Positions 1 through 8,613 of a stretch of DNA of 64,000 bases are shown here, piece after piece. Under the pieces are notes generated by a model. That model did no database searches. It had not been told where the DNA came from and worked only from the letters and a program-made list of their open reading frames with translations. The position numbers and the translations under genes were made by a program. Source of the DNA: JAGQZY01 sp964588335 (GTDB lineage: Bacteria; Bdellovibrionota; Bdellovibrionia; Bdellovibrionales; JAGQZY01); the NCBI GenBank assembly GCA_964588335.1, contig CAZPOV010000004.1:191373-255372 (forward strand). Reading direction: 5' to 3'. Position 1 is the first letter of the stretch, and every line of letters starts with the position of its first letter.

Positions 1-2406
1 TTCAACCGGCGCGGTTTGGCGACTTTTCGGCGAGCCTGGTGTTTATATAACCTTGGAGAGGTGGCGTCGGCTGTTAAAGCTTTAGAGAGTATTCTCAGTG
101 ACCCTAAGTTGCTCACCCGAGGTGGCGAAAATCTTGTTAATGTTGATCAGGATTTTAAGTCAGAGGTGGCCAAAGACTACACGGTCTTTATGGCCCACAG
201 TTCACAGATCAGCATGAGTGGAATTCAAAAAGTTTACAAACTGAGTCCCGATAAAACGCGCATTGAAAATGTTTCGTTTTTAGCGAAGGAGTTGGAGCGA
301 CTGGGGCAAATTGAGCAAGCCCAGCAGGCTTGGGAGCTTGTTGTCGCTGAAACCGGAGATCCGCAAATTCGTATGGAAGGGCTTGTTTATCTTGCGGGTC
401 TGCAAATGAAAGGCAGTCAGAAGTCGAAGATTCTTCCCTATCTTAAGCGGGCTTTCCGCAACTGGGCCAGTTTGAAAACCTGCAAAGATCAACGGGTCTG
501 TGACGAATTGAAAAAGCGAATTCGTACATTGGTCTTTGATTGGAATCGTAGCGAGAAAAAGAACCCTTCGGCTGAGCTATTAGAGGCCTATGAAGGATAT
601 TTCTCGGTGGAGAAAAATGATCGAGAAGGCTATGTGTTGGCGTCGCAGGCGGCGATTCAAGCTAAAGATTTCACGAAAGCTTGGCGATGGAACCAGCAGG
701 CCTTCCAGCTGGCGAGTACCGATGAACAAAAAGAAAGAGCTCTGCTGCGAAGAATTGAAATTGCCGAGCTTGCAAAAAATAACGATTGGTTGGCGACGGC
801 CCAGAAAACTTATTTGGAAAACAGTCCAAAGAAAACAAAGTCTACCGAAATCCGCTACCAAATGGCGCAACAGGCCTATGATTCGAAAAACTATGCATCA
901 GCGGCTGATCAGTTTAAGGCGATCGCCAGTCAACCCAATGTAAAAGGTAAGTTGAAAATTCAAGCCGCGGAAATGGCCTTGGACGCTTTGGTCCTGACCA
1001 AAGAGGATAAGAAAATTGAAGCCTGGGCCAGTGAGTTCGCGCAAACCTTTCCCACTCAAAGGAAGCACTTTCTATCTTTAGCGGGGACTTCGGTGTTGTC
1101 TCAAACCGCCAGTATTTCTGCCAGTGGCAGCGATCATCAAAAAGCGTGGCAAACTTTGAATCGTTTCGATGTCGGTACCGCCGATGCTGAAAAGAAGAAA
1201 ACTTATTATAAAAATAAAGTGATTCTGGCTCGCAAACTTAAAAAGTTTAATGAGATGGACAGTGCCTTGCGATCCTTCTTGGCTTTGCAGAATCTTAGCA
1301 AAGACGAGACCAAGTTTGGTCTTGAAAACCGAGTTTGGTTGAGTGAGTTGCAGTTGGACTTTGATGCTGCTTTTCAGGCCTACAAGAAACTTGAAACCGG
1401 TAATTGGCTGGAAACAGCACGTATGGCTGATTTAGCAGAAAAGCCTTCGGCTCAATATTATTACCAGTATTTAAAGAATCCCGATGATAAGGATTTGGCT
1501 TTTTCCATTTGTGTCAAATTGGTGAAAGAGGCCCAGCAGTTGGGGGCTAAGCAAAAACCGTGTTTGCCTTATTTATCAACTGATAAAAATTATATGGCCG
1601 CACTGATCATGGAAATTTACAGTGGTAAAAAGTCAAACAGGCAATTGGCTCAGCTTTTAAAGCGCTACGGTTTGCAGCAAACTCCGGCGGCGCGTGTTTT
1701 AGAGCGTGAGTTCTTAATTGCAGAAGGGGAAGCCAAGATTAAAAAATTGGTGAACCACAAGTTGGACGGGCGCACGTCTCGGGTTGCTGGATCCCTGCAA
1801 AGACGAATGGCTTTGATCACTTCATTCGAGCAAACCATCAGTAAAGCCACAAAAACCGAGGACTGGTTAACTCAAACTCTGTTTTTAATCGAGCTCCAAA
1901 AGCAGTACACTCGCTTTTTCGAAGAGCTTATGGCTCTGCCCACACCTCAAGATCTGTCGGCCGAAGAGCAGCAGCAATACTTGACTCTGTTGAGCCAACA
2001 AGCGGCACCCTACAAAGAAAAAGCCAGTCAAATTCAATTTAAAATTGATGAGCTTTGGAAGAATGAGGCGGCAGTGGATCAAGTGTTCGCTAACTTCCAT
2101 CGTGCGCCGAAAGAGATTCAAACCATCCTTGGGCCACAGATTGAAAAAATGAAGGCGGTTAGTGCTCCTAAAAGAGCGTCCCAGTTCGATTTGGTTTTCC
2201 GTTCAGAAATGAGCAAAAAAACACCGTCTTTGGCGCTTCTCGAAACGGCTCGCAATCAGGTTAAAAGCTCGCCTTTGAATAAATCGGCATTGCAGAATCT
2301 TATTCAACTGGAGATCAAGCGCGGATACGAGCCCATGATCATTTATTTAAACAGTCGATTGAAAATGGTGGATCAAGGATTTGAAACCTCAGGGAGGTCT
2401 TTATGA
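1..2406 (+). CDS. TPR-repeat gliding-motility protein (GltD/GltE/AglT-like), 5' partial
   Basis: The reading frame is open from base 1, so the N-terminus and any signal peptide lie outside the window; the TTG at base 16 is unlikely to be the real start because the TPR helix already begins before it. The visible ~800 residues are almost entirely helical repeats of TPR type, for example RRAWCLYNLGEVASAVKALE near the start and RYQMAQQAYDSKNYASAADQ around residue 285. The last codons overlap the next gene by 4 bases (ATGA). In Myxococcus and Bdellovibrio, large periplasmic TPR proteins of this kind (AglT/GltE, AgmK/GltI) are parts of the Agl-Glt gliding and adhesion complex; the downstream neighbours support that role here. 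Which Glt protein it corresponds to cannot be decided from sequence alone. The TPR assignment is firm, the motility role is inferred from the operon. Confidence 0.75.
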   Translation, partial: FNRRGLATFRRAWCLYNLGEVASAVKALESILSDPKLLTRGGENLVNVDQDFKSEVAKDYTVFMAHSSQISMSGIQKVYKLSPDKTRIENVSFLAKELERLGQIEQAQQAWELVVAETGDPQIRMEGLVYLAGLQMKGSQKSKILPYLKRAFRNWASLKTCKDQRVCDELKKRIRTLVFDWNRSEKKNPSAELLEAYEGYFSVEKNDREGYVLASQAAIQAKDFTKAWRWNQQAFQLASTDEQKERALLRRIEIAELAKNNDWLATAQKTYLENSPKKTKSTEIRYQMAQQAYDSKNYASAADQFKAIASQPNVKGKLKIQAAEMALDALVLTKEDKKIEAWASEFAQTFPTQRKHFLSLAGTSVLSQTASISASGSDHQKAWQTLNRFDVGTADAEKKKTYYKNKVILARKLKKFNEMDSALRSFLALQNLSKDETKFGLENRVWLSELQLDFDAAFQAYKKLETGNWLETARMADLAEKPSAQYYYQYLKNPDDKDLAFSICVKLVKEAQQLGAKQKPCLPYLSTDKNYMAALIMEIYSGKKSNRQLAQLLKRYGLQQTPAARVLEREFLIAEGEAKIKKLVNHKLDGRTSRVAGSLQRRMALITSFEQTISKATKTEDWLTQTLFLIELQKQYTRFFEELMALPTPQDLSAEEQQQYLTLLSQQAAPYKEKASQIQFKIDELWKNEAAVDQVFANFHRAPKEIQTILGPQIEKMKAVSAPKRASQFDLVFRSEMSKKTPSLALLETARNQVKSSPLNKSALQNLIQLEIKRGYEPMIIYLNSRLKMVDQGFETSGRSL

Positions 2407-2651
2407 AACTAATGGGACTTATTCTTAGCCTATTTTTGTTGGTGTCAGTGAGCCATGCCGCTCAAAAACAAAAGCAAAAAAAATCAAGACAGTCCAAAGA
2501 GGTCTCTTTTGATGAGATCCTTGTTCAAGGTAAGCATCATTTTTCTGACGAAGCTGTGGTGACCGTCGAGCAAGATAAGGTTTTGGACGCCCTTTTAGAA
2601 GTCAGAAAAGATTTTAAAGATAGAATCAAAAAATCAGCGAAGAGAAATTGA
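2403..2651 (+). CDS. Small exported protein of the gliding operon
   Basis: An 82-residue protein with a clear signal peptide (MKLMGLILSLFLLVSVSHA, cleavage after AHA-like site) followed by a lysine-rich linker and a short conserved-looking segment, FDEILVQGKHHFSDEAVVTV, ending in a basic helix. A strong ribosome site GGGAGG lies 5 bases before the ATG at 2403, which sits inside the end of the upstream TPR gene. No enzymatic motif is visible. Position between the TPR protein and the AgmX-type protein suggests a periplasmic accessory of the motility complex. I do not recognise a named family. It is a real gene on the evidence of start, signal peptide and tight packing. Confidence 0.75.
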   Translation: MKLMGLILSLFLLVSVSHAAQKQKQKKSRQSKEVSFDEILVQGKHHFSDEAVVTVEQDKVLDALLEVRKDFKDRIKKSAKRN

Positions 2652-2659
2652 GGTCAGGG

Positions 2660-3805
2660 ATGGCGAAAAATTTAGTTCTGCATAATAACTTAAACGAGGT
2701 GGTCCGGGTTTTCCCATGGACCAATCCCGAAAAGATATGGACGGTGTTTCGAAAAGACACCAAAAGAATGGAAGTTCTGAGTTCACTCACAAAGCTTGAA
2801 AAAGACAATGTTCCGTTTGAGGTCATTGATACGTTCTCAGGAAGTGACGTGGCGAAAGGTCAGGTTTCCTTGGGGGCGGCAGGCTATCTTGCCTTGCAAG
2901 ACCAAGCCGCCATTCAACCCCGAGTCGAAACCATTGAAGAAAAAGACATGGGGCCGGTTCGAAAAGCCGTTTTGTTTTCAATTCTCTTCTACGTTCTCTC
3001 GGGCTATTTGATCACCGATGTTTTTGCACCCAGGTCGGAAGAGATCGCCGAAGAGGTCGTTGAAGAAAAAAAACGTGAAATTGTTAAAGTGGTGAAGCGC
3101 CAAATCAAGATTCCACAAAACACCCAGAGACGAACCATTAGTTTGAACCAGCCACGCCCGCAGAAAGTCAATCCGACAGCTAAGCGCAAAGGTTGGAAGC
3201 GCCGAGGTGCACTGGCTGCCCTTGGGCAACTGGCGAAGTCGAAACAGAAAGGTGGTCTTGACCTAGGAGCTGTTAAAGCTTCGGCGGGACCAGGAATGGG
3301 TGGAACGCAAGGTTCCGGTGGCGTTCAAAAAAGTATTTATGCCAAAGGTATGGTGGCGGCTCCTCTTGGAGCCGGTCATAATCTTAAAGGTGGCGGCGGT
3401 TACGGCACCAAAGGTAAAGGTGGTGGCAAGGCTGGTTACGGCAGTGTTTCCTTGGTTGGCGCCACCGGTGCATCCCTCATTCCTATCCCCGAAGAGGCTT
3501 CGGTTGATGGTGGATTGGATAGCGGTTTGATCGCCGATGTGGTTCGCCGCAATTTAGGGCAAATTCGTTTTTGTTACGAACAAGGTTTGCAGCTGAACTC
3601 AGCTCTTTCCGGACGAGTGGCTGTCAATTGGGTGATCGACGGCAGTGGCCGAGTCAAAACCGCAAAAGTGAAAAACACCTCTTTGAATAATAGAACTGTT
3701 GAAGACTGTATTTTAAGAAGATTGAGAACATGGAAGTTCCCAATACCGGAAGGCAATCAGGATGTGCCGGTGTCTTATCCCTTTCTGCTAAAAAGAACGG
3801 GGTGA
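2660..3805 (+). CDS. AgmX/PglI C-terminal-domain (TonB-like) gliding protein, GltG/GltJ-like
   Basis: A cytoplasmic N-terminal half (about 95 residues) precedes one membrane segment around VLFSILFYVLSGYLITDVF, then a basic/proline linker, a long Gly/Lys-rich stretch and a C-terminal domain of about 90 residues with LIADVVRRNLGQIRFCYEQG and a second cysteine in TVEDCILRRL. This tail is the AgmX/PglI C-terminal, TonB-like domain found in GltG and GltJ, inner-membrane proteins that couple the AglRQS motor to the outer envelope. The start was set at ATG 2660 because GAGG at 2650-2653 is well spaced for it; an in-frame TTG at 2648 is poorer. Unlike Myxococcus GltJ no zinc-ribbon or GYF domain is seen at the N-terminus. 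The two tail cysteines could form a periplasmic disulfide (inference). Confidence 0.8.
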   Translation: MAKNLVLHNNLNEVVRVFPWTNPEKIWTVFRKDTKRMEVLSSLTKLEKDNVPFEVIDTFSGSDVAKGQVSLGAAGYLALQDQAAIQPRVETIEEKDMGPVRKAVLFSILFYVLSGYLITDVFAPRSEEIAEEVVEEKKREIVKVVKRQIKIPQNTQRRTISLNQPRPQKVNPTAKRKGWKRRGALAALGQLAKSKQKGGLDLGAVKASAGPGMGGTQGSGGVQKSIYAKGMVAAPLGAGHNLKGGGGYGTKGKGGGKAGYGSVSLVGATGASLIPIPEEASVDGGLDSGLIADVVRRNLGQIRFCYEQGLQLNSALSGRVAVNWVIDGSGRVKTAKVKNTSLNNRTVEDCILRRLRTWKFPIPEGNQDVPVSYPFLLKRTG

Positions 3806-3810
3806 AGAAG

Positions 3811-4977
3811 ATGACAAGCATTATCGCACAAGGGGGAGCCATGGGGCGACTTTTATTACTTGGATTATTTCTTACATTAACAGCCTGCCACAGTGGCTGG
3901 GACAAAGATCCTTTTTCTGGTGAAGAAGATCGTATTAAAAACGCGATTGAGCCGGACAAAAAAATTGAGAAAGTCCCACCTCCTGAACAAGGCACACTAT
4001 TTGTTGATATGCAGCAGGTTTACAGTGTGGTTGAAGGTGACACATTAGAAATTCCGGTGCGCTACAAAATTGCCCATCCGGAAGTGACAATTTCGTCGAT
4101 TCAAGTTCAAGGCCTTGAGGAAAACTTTCCAGGGTCCACCTTTGACGCCGAGAAGAATGTGATTCGAATCACACCGCCCTACGATTTCGTACCGGTTGAT
4201 ACGCCTTATATTATTCAACCTCTATCGGTATCGTTCTTCAATCAATATGAAGGACAGGTTCAAGAGGTGAAACGCACTGTTGTCATTCACGTGATACCAC
4301 AAAACACTTCAGTTCCAGTGATCGAGGATCTCAGCTTTAGCCCCGCCAACTCGGTGGTCGTCGCTGGCAAGGAAAAAAAGCTTTTGATCGAAGTTTATGA
4401 CACCAACAAAGAGTACAGTCCTCGGGTGACTGTGATGAATGCGTTTGGCAGTCAATTGCAAGGGGCGCAATTTGTTAGAGTTCCTAACGAGGGTGTCTAC
4501 AATCCGACCAACGATGTTTGGGAGTTTGAGGCAAGAATTAACATTCCTTCCGATTACTACTTACCAGCCTCAAAATCGCGTGTGACATTAGAGATTTTTT
4601 CTTATTCGATAACTGGAATTCCCTCACGCAGTGAGGACATCAGCTTCACAATTGAACGGACGCCAGAGGCACCGAAAATCGTCAGCGAAAAAATACTGAA
4701 GTTTACTGAAAAGATTGAAAACCAGTACACCTTTAGCGCCTTTGATATTCGAGGCAATGGACGTGTCACCACGGAATGTGTCGGTGGTCCCGCTGGAATG
4801 ACCTGCGACTGTCGGCGCGATGGCTTTCCAAATAACGACATTGCTTTTTGTACGGTGACTTGGATACCGGAAACCGTCGGTGAGTTTGATCTCCAGTTCA
4901 AAGCCGAGAACAAAATAGGCTCAGATGTGGTTACGCAAGTAAAAGATGTAAAAATTGAAGTAGGGAGTGCCGAATGA
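3811..4977 (+). CDS. Outer-membrane-type lipoprotein with Ig-like repeats, gliding operon
   Basis: The N-terminus holds a lipoprotein signal (GRLLLLGLFLTLTAC, lipobox LTAC) followed by roughly 370 residues predicted as beta-rich, with repeating cadherin/Ig-like patterns such as YSVVEGDTLEIPVRY and DVVTQVKDVKIEV near the end. A small cysteine cluster (TTECVGGPAGMTCDCRRDGF, then FC) lies near residue 340 and may be disulfide-bonded. The start is ambiguous: ATG 3811 (GGTGA five bases upstream) or ATG 3841 (AGGGGGAG only two bases upstream); both keep the lipobox. The frame also runs further back into the previous gene, which is unlikely to be translated. Its last bases overlap the next gene by 4. 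It probably plays a GltK-like surface or periplasmic lipoprotein role, inferred from context only. Confidence 0.75.
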   Translation: MTSIIAQGGAMGRLLLLGLFLTLTACHSGWDKDPFSGEEDRIKNAIEPDKKIEKVPPPEQGTLFVDMQQVYSVVEGDTLEIPVRYKIAHPEVTISSIQVQGLEENFPGSTFDAEKNVIRITPPYDFVPVDTPYIIQPLSVSFFNQYEGQVQEVKRTVVIHVIPQNTSVPVIEDLSFSPANSVVVAGKEKKLLIEVYDTNKEYSPRVTVMNAFGSQLQGAQFVRVPNEGVYNPTNDVWEFEARINIPSDYYLPASKSRVTLEIFSYSITGIPSRSEDISFTIERTPEAPKIVSEKILKFTEKIENQYTFSAFDIRGNGRVTTECVGGPAGMTCDCRRDGFPNNDIAFCTVTWIPETVGEFDLQFKAENKIGSDVVTQVKDVKIEVGSAE

Positions 4978-5651
4978 TTAAAAAAACTTTACTCATTTTA
5001 GTCCTAATGTGGCTGGGCCGAACCGCTCACGCCGATATCTTACAAGACTTTGACTCTCTGGGTGGCAACGATGTGTTGATCAACCGAGCCAAAGTTCTTC
5101 GTCCCGATAAAGACATCAAGGTCGTGCAAAACCGCGTTGTCGATCGTCGTTGGCGGAGTGAGTTTTCTGCCGGTTATTCCAATGTCATAGGTGGCGATAG
5201 CTTTTTGCAAAGTCAGATGCTCAATCTTGACTATCATTTGCACATCAACCCCTACTGGCAAGTTGGGGTGTCTTACTTTTCGGCTTACAATAAACTGAGC
5301 AGCGAAGGAAAGTACCTTATTGATCAAAATGGTTTGGTTCCGGATGTGGATCAGCCCGACAGTGGTTATGAAGTCATTGGGAACTTTGCTCCGTTTTATG
5401 GAAAAATTAATATGTTTGGATTAGGGGTCGCTCAATTCGATGTTTACGCGATTGTGTCCTATGGAAACATCAAATTGAGTTCGGGAGACACGCCCACCTA
5501 TACATGGGGTGGTGGTTTGGGACTGTGGATGTCTCAACATCTTTCGGCTCGACTTGAAATTCGCCAAAGATTTTATGAGGCTCAGCGTTTTGGTGGAACT
5601 TCAGAGATCAATACCACCAATGCCGGTCTGTCTTTTGGATACCTACTTTAA
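4974..5651 (+). CDS. Outer-membrane beta-barrel protein, GltA/GltB-like (OMP_myx type)
   Basis: A 225-residue exported protein: signal peptide ending TAHA, a short periplasmic N-terminus (DILQDFDSLGGNDVLINRAK), then alternating amphipathic strands rich in Tyr, Gly and Ser and a C-terminal strand ending FGYLL, typical for barrel insertion. Length and pattern fit the small outer-membrane barrels recurring in Myxococcus and Bdellovibrio motility clusters (GltA, GltB). It starts in the end of the upstream lipoprotein gene (ATGA overlap) and the TPR gene follows 12 bases later, so all are probably cotranscribed. Family assignment is by pattern; the exact orthologue is not resolved. Confidence 0.75.
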   Translation: MIKKTLLILVLMWLGRTAHADILQDFDSLGGNDVLINRAKVLRPDKDIKVVQNRVVDRRWRSEFSAGYSNVIGGDSFLQSQMLNLDYHLHINPYWQVGVSYFSAYNKLSSEGKYLIDQNGLVPDVDQPDSGYEVIGNFAPFYGKINMFGLGVAQFDVYAIVSYGNIKLSSGDTPTYTWGGGLGLWMSQHLSARLEIRQRFYEAQRFGGTSEINTTNAGLSFGYLL

Positions 5652-5663
5652 GGGGAACTCAGA

Positions 5664-7259
5664 ATGTTGAAATATTTAATTATTATCAGTCTTTTTTGCT
5701 CGCCGGCCTGGGCCGATGATCTGCTCGATGTTTTAGACAGTGGCGAGGGGCAAGAAGAGGGTCTTGTCATCGAAAAGAAAAGCAATCTGTTCAAAGGATT
5801 GGTTAAGAATCCGACAGCTGAACAGAACATCTTTTTTCAATTCCTTCATCAAGGAGAAGAAAAGAAAGCTCTTTATCAATGGCCGTCGGCTTTCGAGGGA
5901 ACAGGTTTCGCTCGCTCGGACACGGGGCGAGCACTTTATGGCTATCTCTTATTTAAAAATGGCCTGAAGATCACCGGACTGGAAAGCCTTTTTATGGCGC
6001 GTCCCTCAGGGATTGATAAAAAGTTGGTTCGCTTGTGGAGAGGTCTGATGCAAACCAATGAGACCCTTTGGAAGCTGACCGACGTTCAGTGGAATACCGA
6101 GTGGACCGAAATTTTTGGAGTGTCAGCTGAAGTCATGGTGACCGCTCGGCGCTTTGATTCCGAACCCAGTTTGGATCAACTTGAAAGACTGTTGCGCAAA
6201 ACCAGTTCAAAAACCTGGGAAAGAAGCTGGACCGAGTGGCGTTACATAACATTTCTTATCACTCAAGATGAGATCATTAAAGCCGCGAAACTTCTGAAGC
6301 ACTTGCAGAGTGTCGAGTCGGGGAATCCGGTTTCCGATAATCTGATGAACCTAACAGCGGCTCGTCTGCTTTATCAAAAGGGATTTTTGAAACCTTCGTT
6401 ACGTTATTATGGAAAGGTCAGTAAAGGATCAGATTACTGGTTTGAAGCTATCGAAGAGATGGGTTGGGCTGAGCTTCGCTTGGGACAGCCACAAAACACT
6501 TTGGCCCATACTAAAACTCTATTGGTTGAGGATTTACAAACGGATGTCGGACCAGAAACTTTTTACTTAGCCAGTTTGGCCAATCTTAAAGTTTGTGACT
6601 ACCAAGAAGTATCGAATATTCTGAAAGAATTCCGTACCCGTTTTCGTGATAAAGCCGCGGCATTGTTAAAGTTGAAAGAAAAGCCAGAAACAGCGGCTGT
6701 GCAAAAGCTATTTTCCCTTTTGGCTAACAGTCGAACTGATATGACAGCTTTGGGCGAACATGGCCAAAAGCTGCCTCGATACTCGACCCGCGATGAAAGT
6801 CTGTTTTTCTTAGTACAGCGTCAAGACCAAATGGCGAAAGAGGCTGAAAAAGCAAAAACCCTTTATTCTCAATCGTTGTCTGAGGGAACGGCGCAAGTGG
6901 GCTTTCAAGCTCAGATGGAGCAGTTTCGTAACGCCATTCAAAACCGCGCTCGCAACAGTTACACAGCGGCTTTGAATCGAGTCAAAGATCTGGCCCGTGA
7001 TGAAATCAATGAAATCTCAGGCATCCTTAAAAAAATGCAAATTGTTGAAGCCGAATTGATTCAACAGTTGGCGATGAGTGATCGAGTTATAAATGATACG
7101 GTCAGTATGCAAGCCAAGGTTAAGAAAGGAACAACCGGCAGTACCGGGCGTGACACCTTAACTTTTCCTTTCAACGGAGAGATTTGGTTTGATGAGTTAA
7201 GTAATTATAAAATCGATATTGCCGGTGGCTGCCAATCAGGGAAAGGAAAGACATTGTGA
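5664..7259 (+). CDS. Periplasmic TPR protein of gliding operon (GltC-like)
   Basis: A 531-residue exported helical protein. It has a signal peptide (MLKYLIIISLFCSPAWA), an acidic DDLLDVLDSGEGQEEG stretch and then TPR-like repeats, for example LLYQKGFLKPSLRYYGKV and MGWAELRLGQPQNTLAHTKT. A long coiled-coil region with few helix breakers follows near residues 400-500, and the end is short and beta-like. AAGGGGA lies at good distance before the ATG. In Myxococcus the TPR protein GltC sits with GltA, GltB and GltK, which matches the order seen here (lipoprotein, barrel, TPR). The periplasmic placement and repeat class are well supported; the GltC equivalence is inference from gene order. Confidence 0.75.
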   Translation: MLKYLIIISLFCSPAWADDLLDVLDSGEGQEEGLVIEKKSNLFKGLVKNPTAEQNIFFQFLHQGEEKKALYQWPSAFEGTGFARSDTGRALYGYLLFKNGLKITGLESLFMARPSGIDKKLVRLWRGLMQTNETLWKLTDVQWNTEWTEIFGVSAEVMVTARRFDSEPSLDQLERLLRKTSSKTWERSWTEWRYITFLITQDEIIKAAKLLKHLQSVESGNPVSDNLMNLTAARLLYQKGFLKPSLRYYGKVSKGSDYWFEAIEEMGWAELRLGQPQNTLAHTKTLLVEDLQTDVGPETFYLASLANLKVCDYQEVSNILKEFRTRFRDKAAALLKLKEKPETAAVQKLFSLLANSRTDMTALGEHGQKLPRYSTRDESLFFLVQRQDQMAKEAEKAKTLYSQSLSEGTAQVGFQAQMEQFRNAIQNRARNSYTAALNRVKDLARDEINEISGILKKMQIVEAELIQQLAMSDRVINDTVSMQAKVKKGTTGSTGRDTLTFPFNGEIWFDELSNYKIDIAGGCQSGKGKTL

Positions 7260-8272
7260 TGAAAGTTTTAAAAGGTCTTATCGTTCTTTTAATGGTCGCG
7301 GGTTGCAGTAAAGATCCCAGTACCTTCAAGGTCCCTGTTCCTGATAAAGAATTTGTCGATAAGTCGGGAACCGTCAGCGGATACAATCCGGAAGTCGATA
7401 TTCTTTTTATAATTGATGATTCTGGGAGTATGAGTAGTTATCAAACTCGTTTGGCTGAAAACGCTGATATATTTATGAATCAGTTTTTCGACGCTCGCTT
7501 TATCGACTTTCATATTGGTGTAACGACATCCACAGAGACCGACAGCATCTTTGGGTCTGGGAGCAAAGCTTCGGGTGGCAAACTTCATAAAGTGGGTGGC
7601 TTGTCGTATGTCGATCGGAGAACTCCGAACCCCGAGAGTACCTTGATGGAGATGCTGGATGTCGGTACGTCAGGAAGTGGAACCGAGAAATTTCTATCGA
7701 TCCCACGTCTTACTTTTTCGCCTTTAAATATGAAGACCAAAAACAAAGGTTTTTATCGGGAAAATGCCCATTTGGTTATTTTTGTTCTGACCGACACCTA
7801 CGATCAAACCAATCTTGAGCCCGAGACAACCTATGATTTTTTGGTCGATCTGAAAAAGGGTGATCAAAGCAAGCTGCATTATGCGGCTGCGATTATTACC
7901 ATCGAAAAAGCGGGATGCAGCCCTGATGGTAGTGACCTTCCTTTAAAACTATCGAAGCTTGCCGAGTATTTTCAGGGACGTGGTCATCGCTTTAATATTT
8001 GCCAAAGTGATTACGGAGAAGATTTGGCTCGAGTCGCAACCAGTATCGTTAACGCTGTATCAACAGTTTACCTCGATAATCTTCCCGACGTTCGCACCAT
8101 GCGGGTTTTTTACGGTGATAAAGAGATTCCCAATCAAGAAGAAGGGGGCTGGACTTACGACTACAGTCTTAATGCTATCCACCTCTCCCCAGAAATTGAT
8201 GTTCAGGGAGCCAATGGTGACAAACTTTCTATTCGCTACGAGGAAATCTACAAAGCTCAATCTGTTGATTAG
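7259..8272 (+). CDS. VWA-domain lipoprotein, CglB-like surface adhesin
   Basis: A lipoprotein signal (KVLKGLIVLLMVAGC) precedes a von Willebrand A domain that begins EVDILFIIDDSGSMSSYQTR, an intact DxSxS MIDAS metal-binding motif. Further VWA strands follow, including FHIGVTTSTETD and AHLVIFVLTDTYDQ, and the C-terminal part is beta-rich (KLSIRYEEIYKAQ). CglB, the Myxococcus gliding adhesin, is a lipoprotein with an integrin-like VWA domain, and a homologue occurs with glt genes in Bdellovibrio. The ATG at 7259 overlaps the preceding TGA; an in-frame GTG sits directly before it. It is the last gene of the operon and is followed by an inverted repeat at 8281-8307. Adhesion is the likely function, by family and context. 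Confidence 0.75.
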   Translation: MKVLKGLIVLLMVAGCSKDPSTFKVPVPDKEFVDKSGTVSGYNPEVDILFIIDDSGSMSSYQTRLAENADIFMNQFFDARFIDFHIGVTTSTETDSIFGSGSKASGGKLHKVGGLSYVDRRTPNPESTLMEMLDVGTSGSGTEKFLSIPRLTFSPLNMKTKNKGFYRENAHLVIFVLTDTYDQTNLEPETTYDFLVDLKKGDQSKLHYAAAIITIEKAGCSPDGSDLPLKLSKLAEYFQGRGHRFNICQSDYGEDLARVATSIVNAVSTVYLDNLPDVRTMRVFYGDKEIPNQEEGGWTYDYSLNAIHLSPEIDVQGANGDKLSIRYEEIYKAQSVD

Positions 8273-8280
8273 TTTCATGT

Positions 8281-8307
8281 TCGACCTTTATAGACTTTAA
8301 AGGTCGA
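8281..8307. other. Perfect 10-bp inverted repeat after the gliding operon
   Basis: TCGACCTTTA (8281-8290) and TAAAGGTCGA (8298-8307) are exact reverse complements around a 7-base loop. It lies 8 bases past the stop of the VWA gene, where a terminator or mRNA 3'-end stem is expected, but there is no T-run, so a factor-independent terminator is not supported. It may act as an RNA-stabilising 3' stem. The rest of 8308-8613 contains only the doubtful small reading frame at 8422. Confidence 0.5.
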
Positions 8308-8421
8308 GCCTGAATTTAGAACTTCGCTCTTTATGGCTCCCTTTTATTATGAAAATTCATTTCTTTCGAAAAAGGGTTTCATCTTTGTTCCATTTTGCAG
8401 TGGCTAGAGGCTGACACATTA

Positions 8422-8607
8422 ATGTTGATGCGTTCAGTTCAGGCACACCTTGATTTAATGAACTTGGAGCGTCGCCTCCTCGATAGAAACACTCTGAACA
8501 ATCGTATCGATCAAACCTGCGAGCCGTTGGCCGGTGAGTCGATGCAGAGGTTCACCCCTTCCGATGAAGAAGGGGAGGCGCCAATTGAGCAGGACGTCGA
8601 GTCCTAG
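8422..8607 (+). CDS. Possible small protein, unknown
   Basis: A 61-codon frame beginning ATG (MLMRSVQAHLDLMNLERRLL) with an amphipathic N-terminal helix, two methionines, one cysteine and an acidic tail ending EQDVES. A TAGAGG element lies 11 bases upstream, which is on the long side; an in-frame TTG at 8395 could extend it. It ends 6 bases before the end of the convergent hydrolase gene. No family is recognised and the codon pattern is not decisive, so this could equally be a non-coding gap. Confidence 0.3.
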   Translation: MLMRSVQAHLDLMNLERRLLDRNTLNNRIDQTCEPLAGESMQRFTPSDEEGEAPIEQDVES

Positions 8608-8613
8608 TTTTTT

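Noticed and set aside
590..943. 117-codon plus-strand frame inside the first TPR gene
   Set aside because: Out-of-frame shadow rich in Arg/Lys; the TPR frame is clearly the real one.
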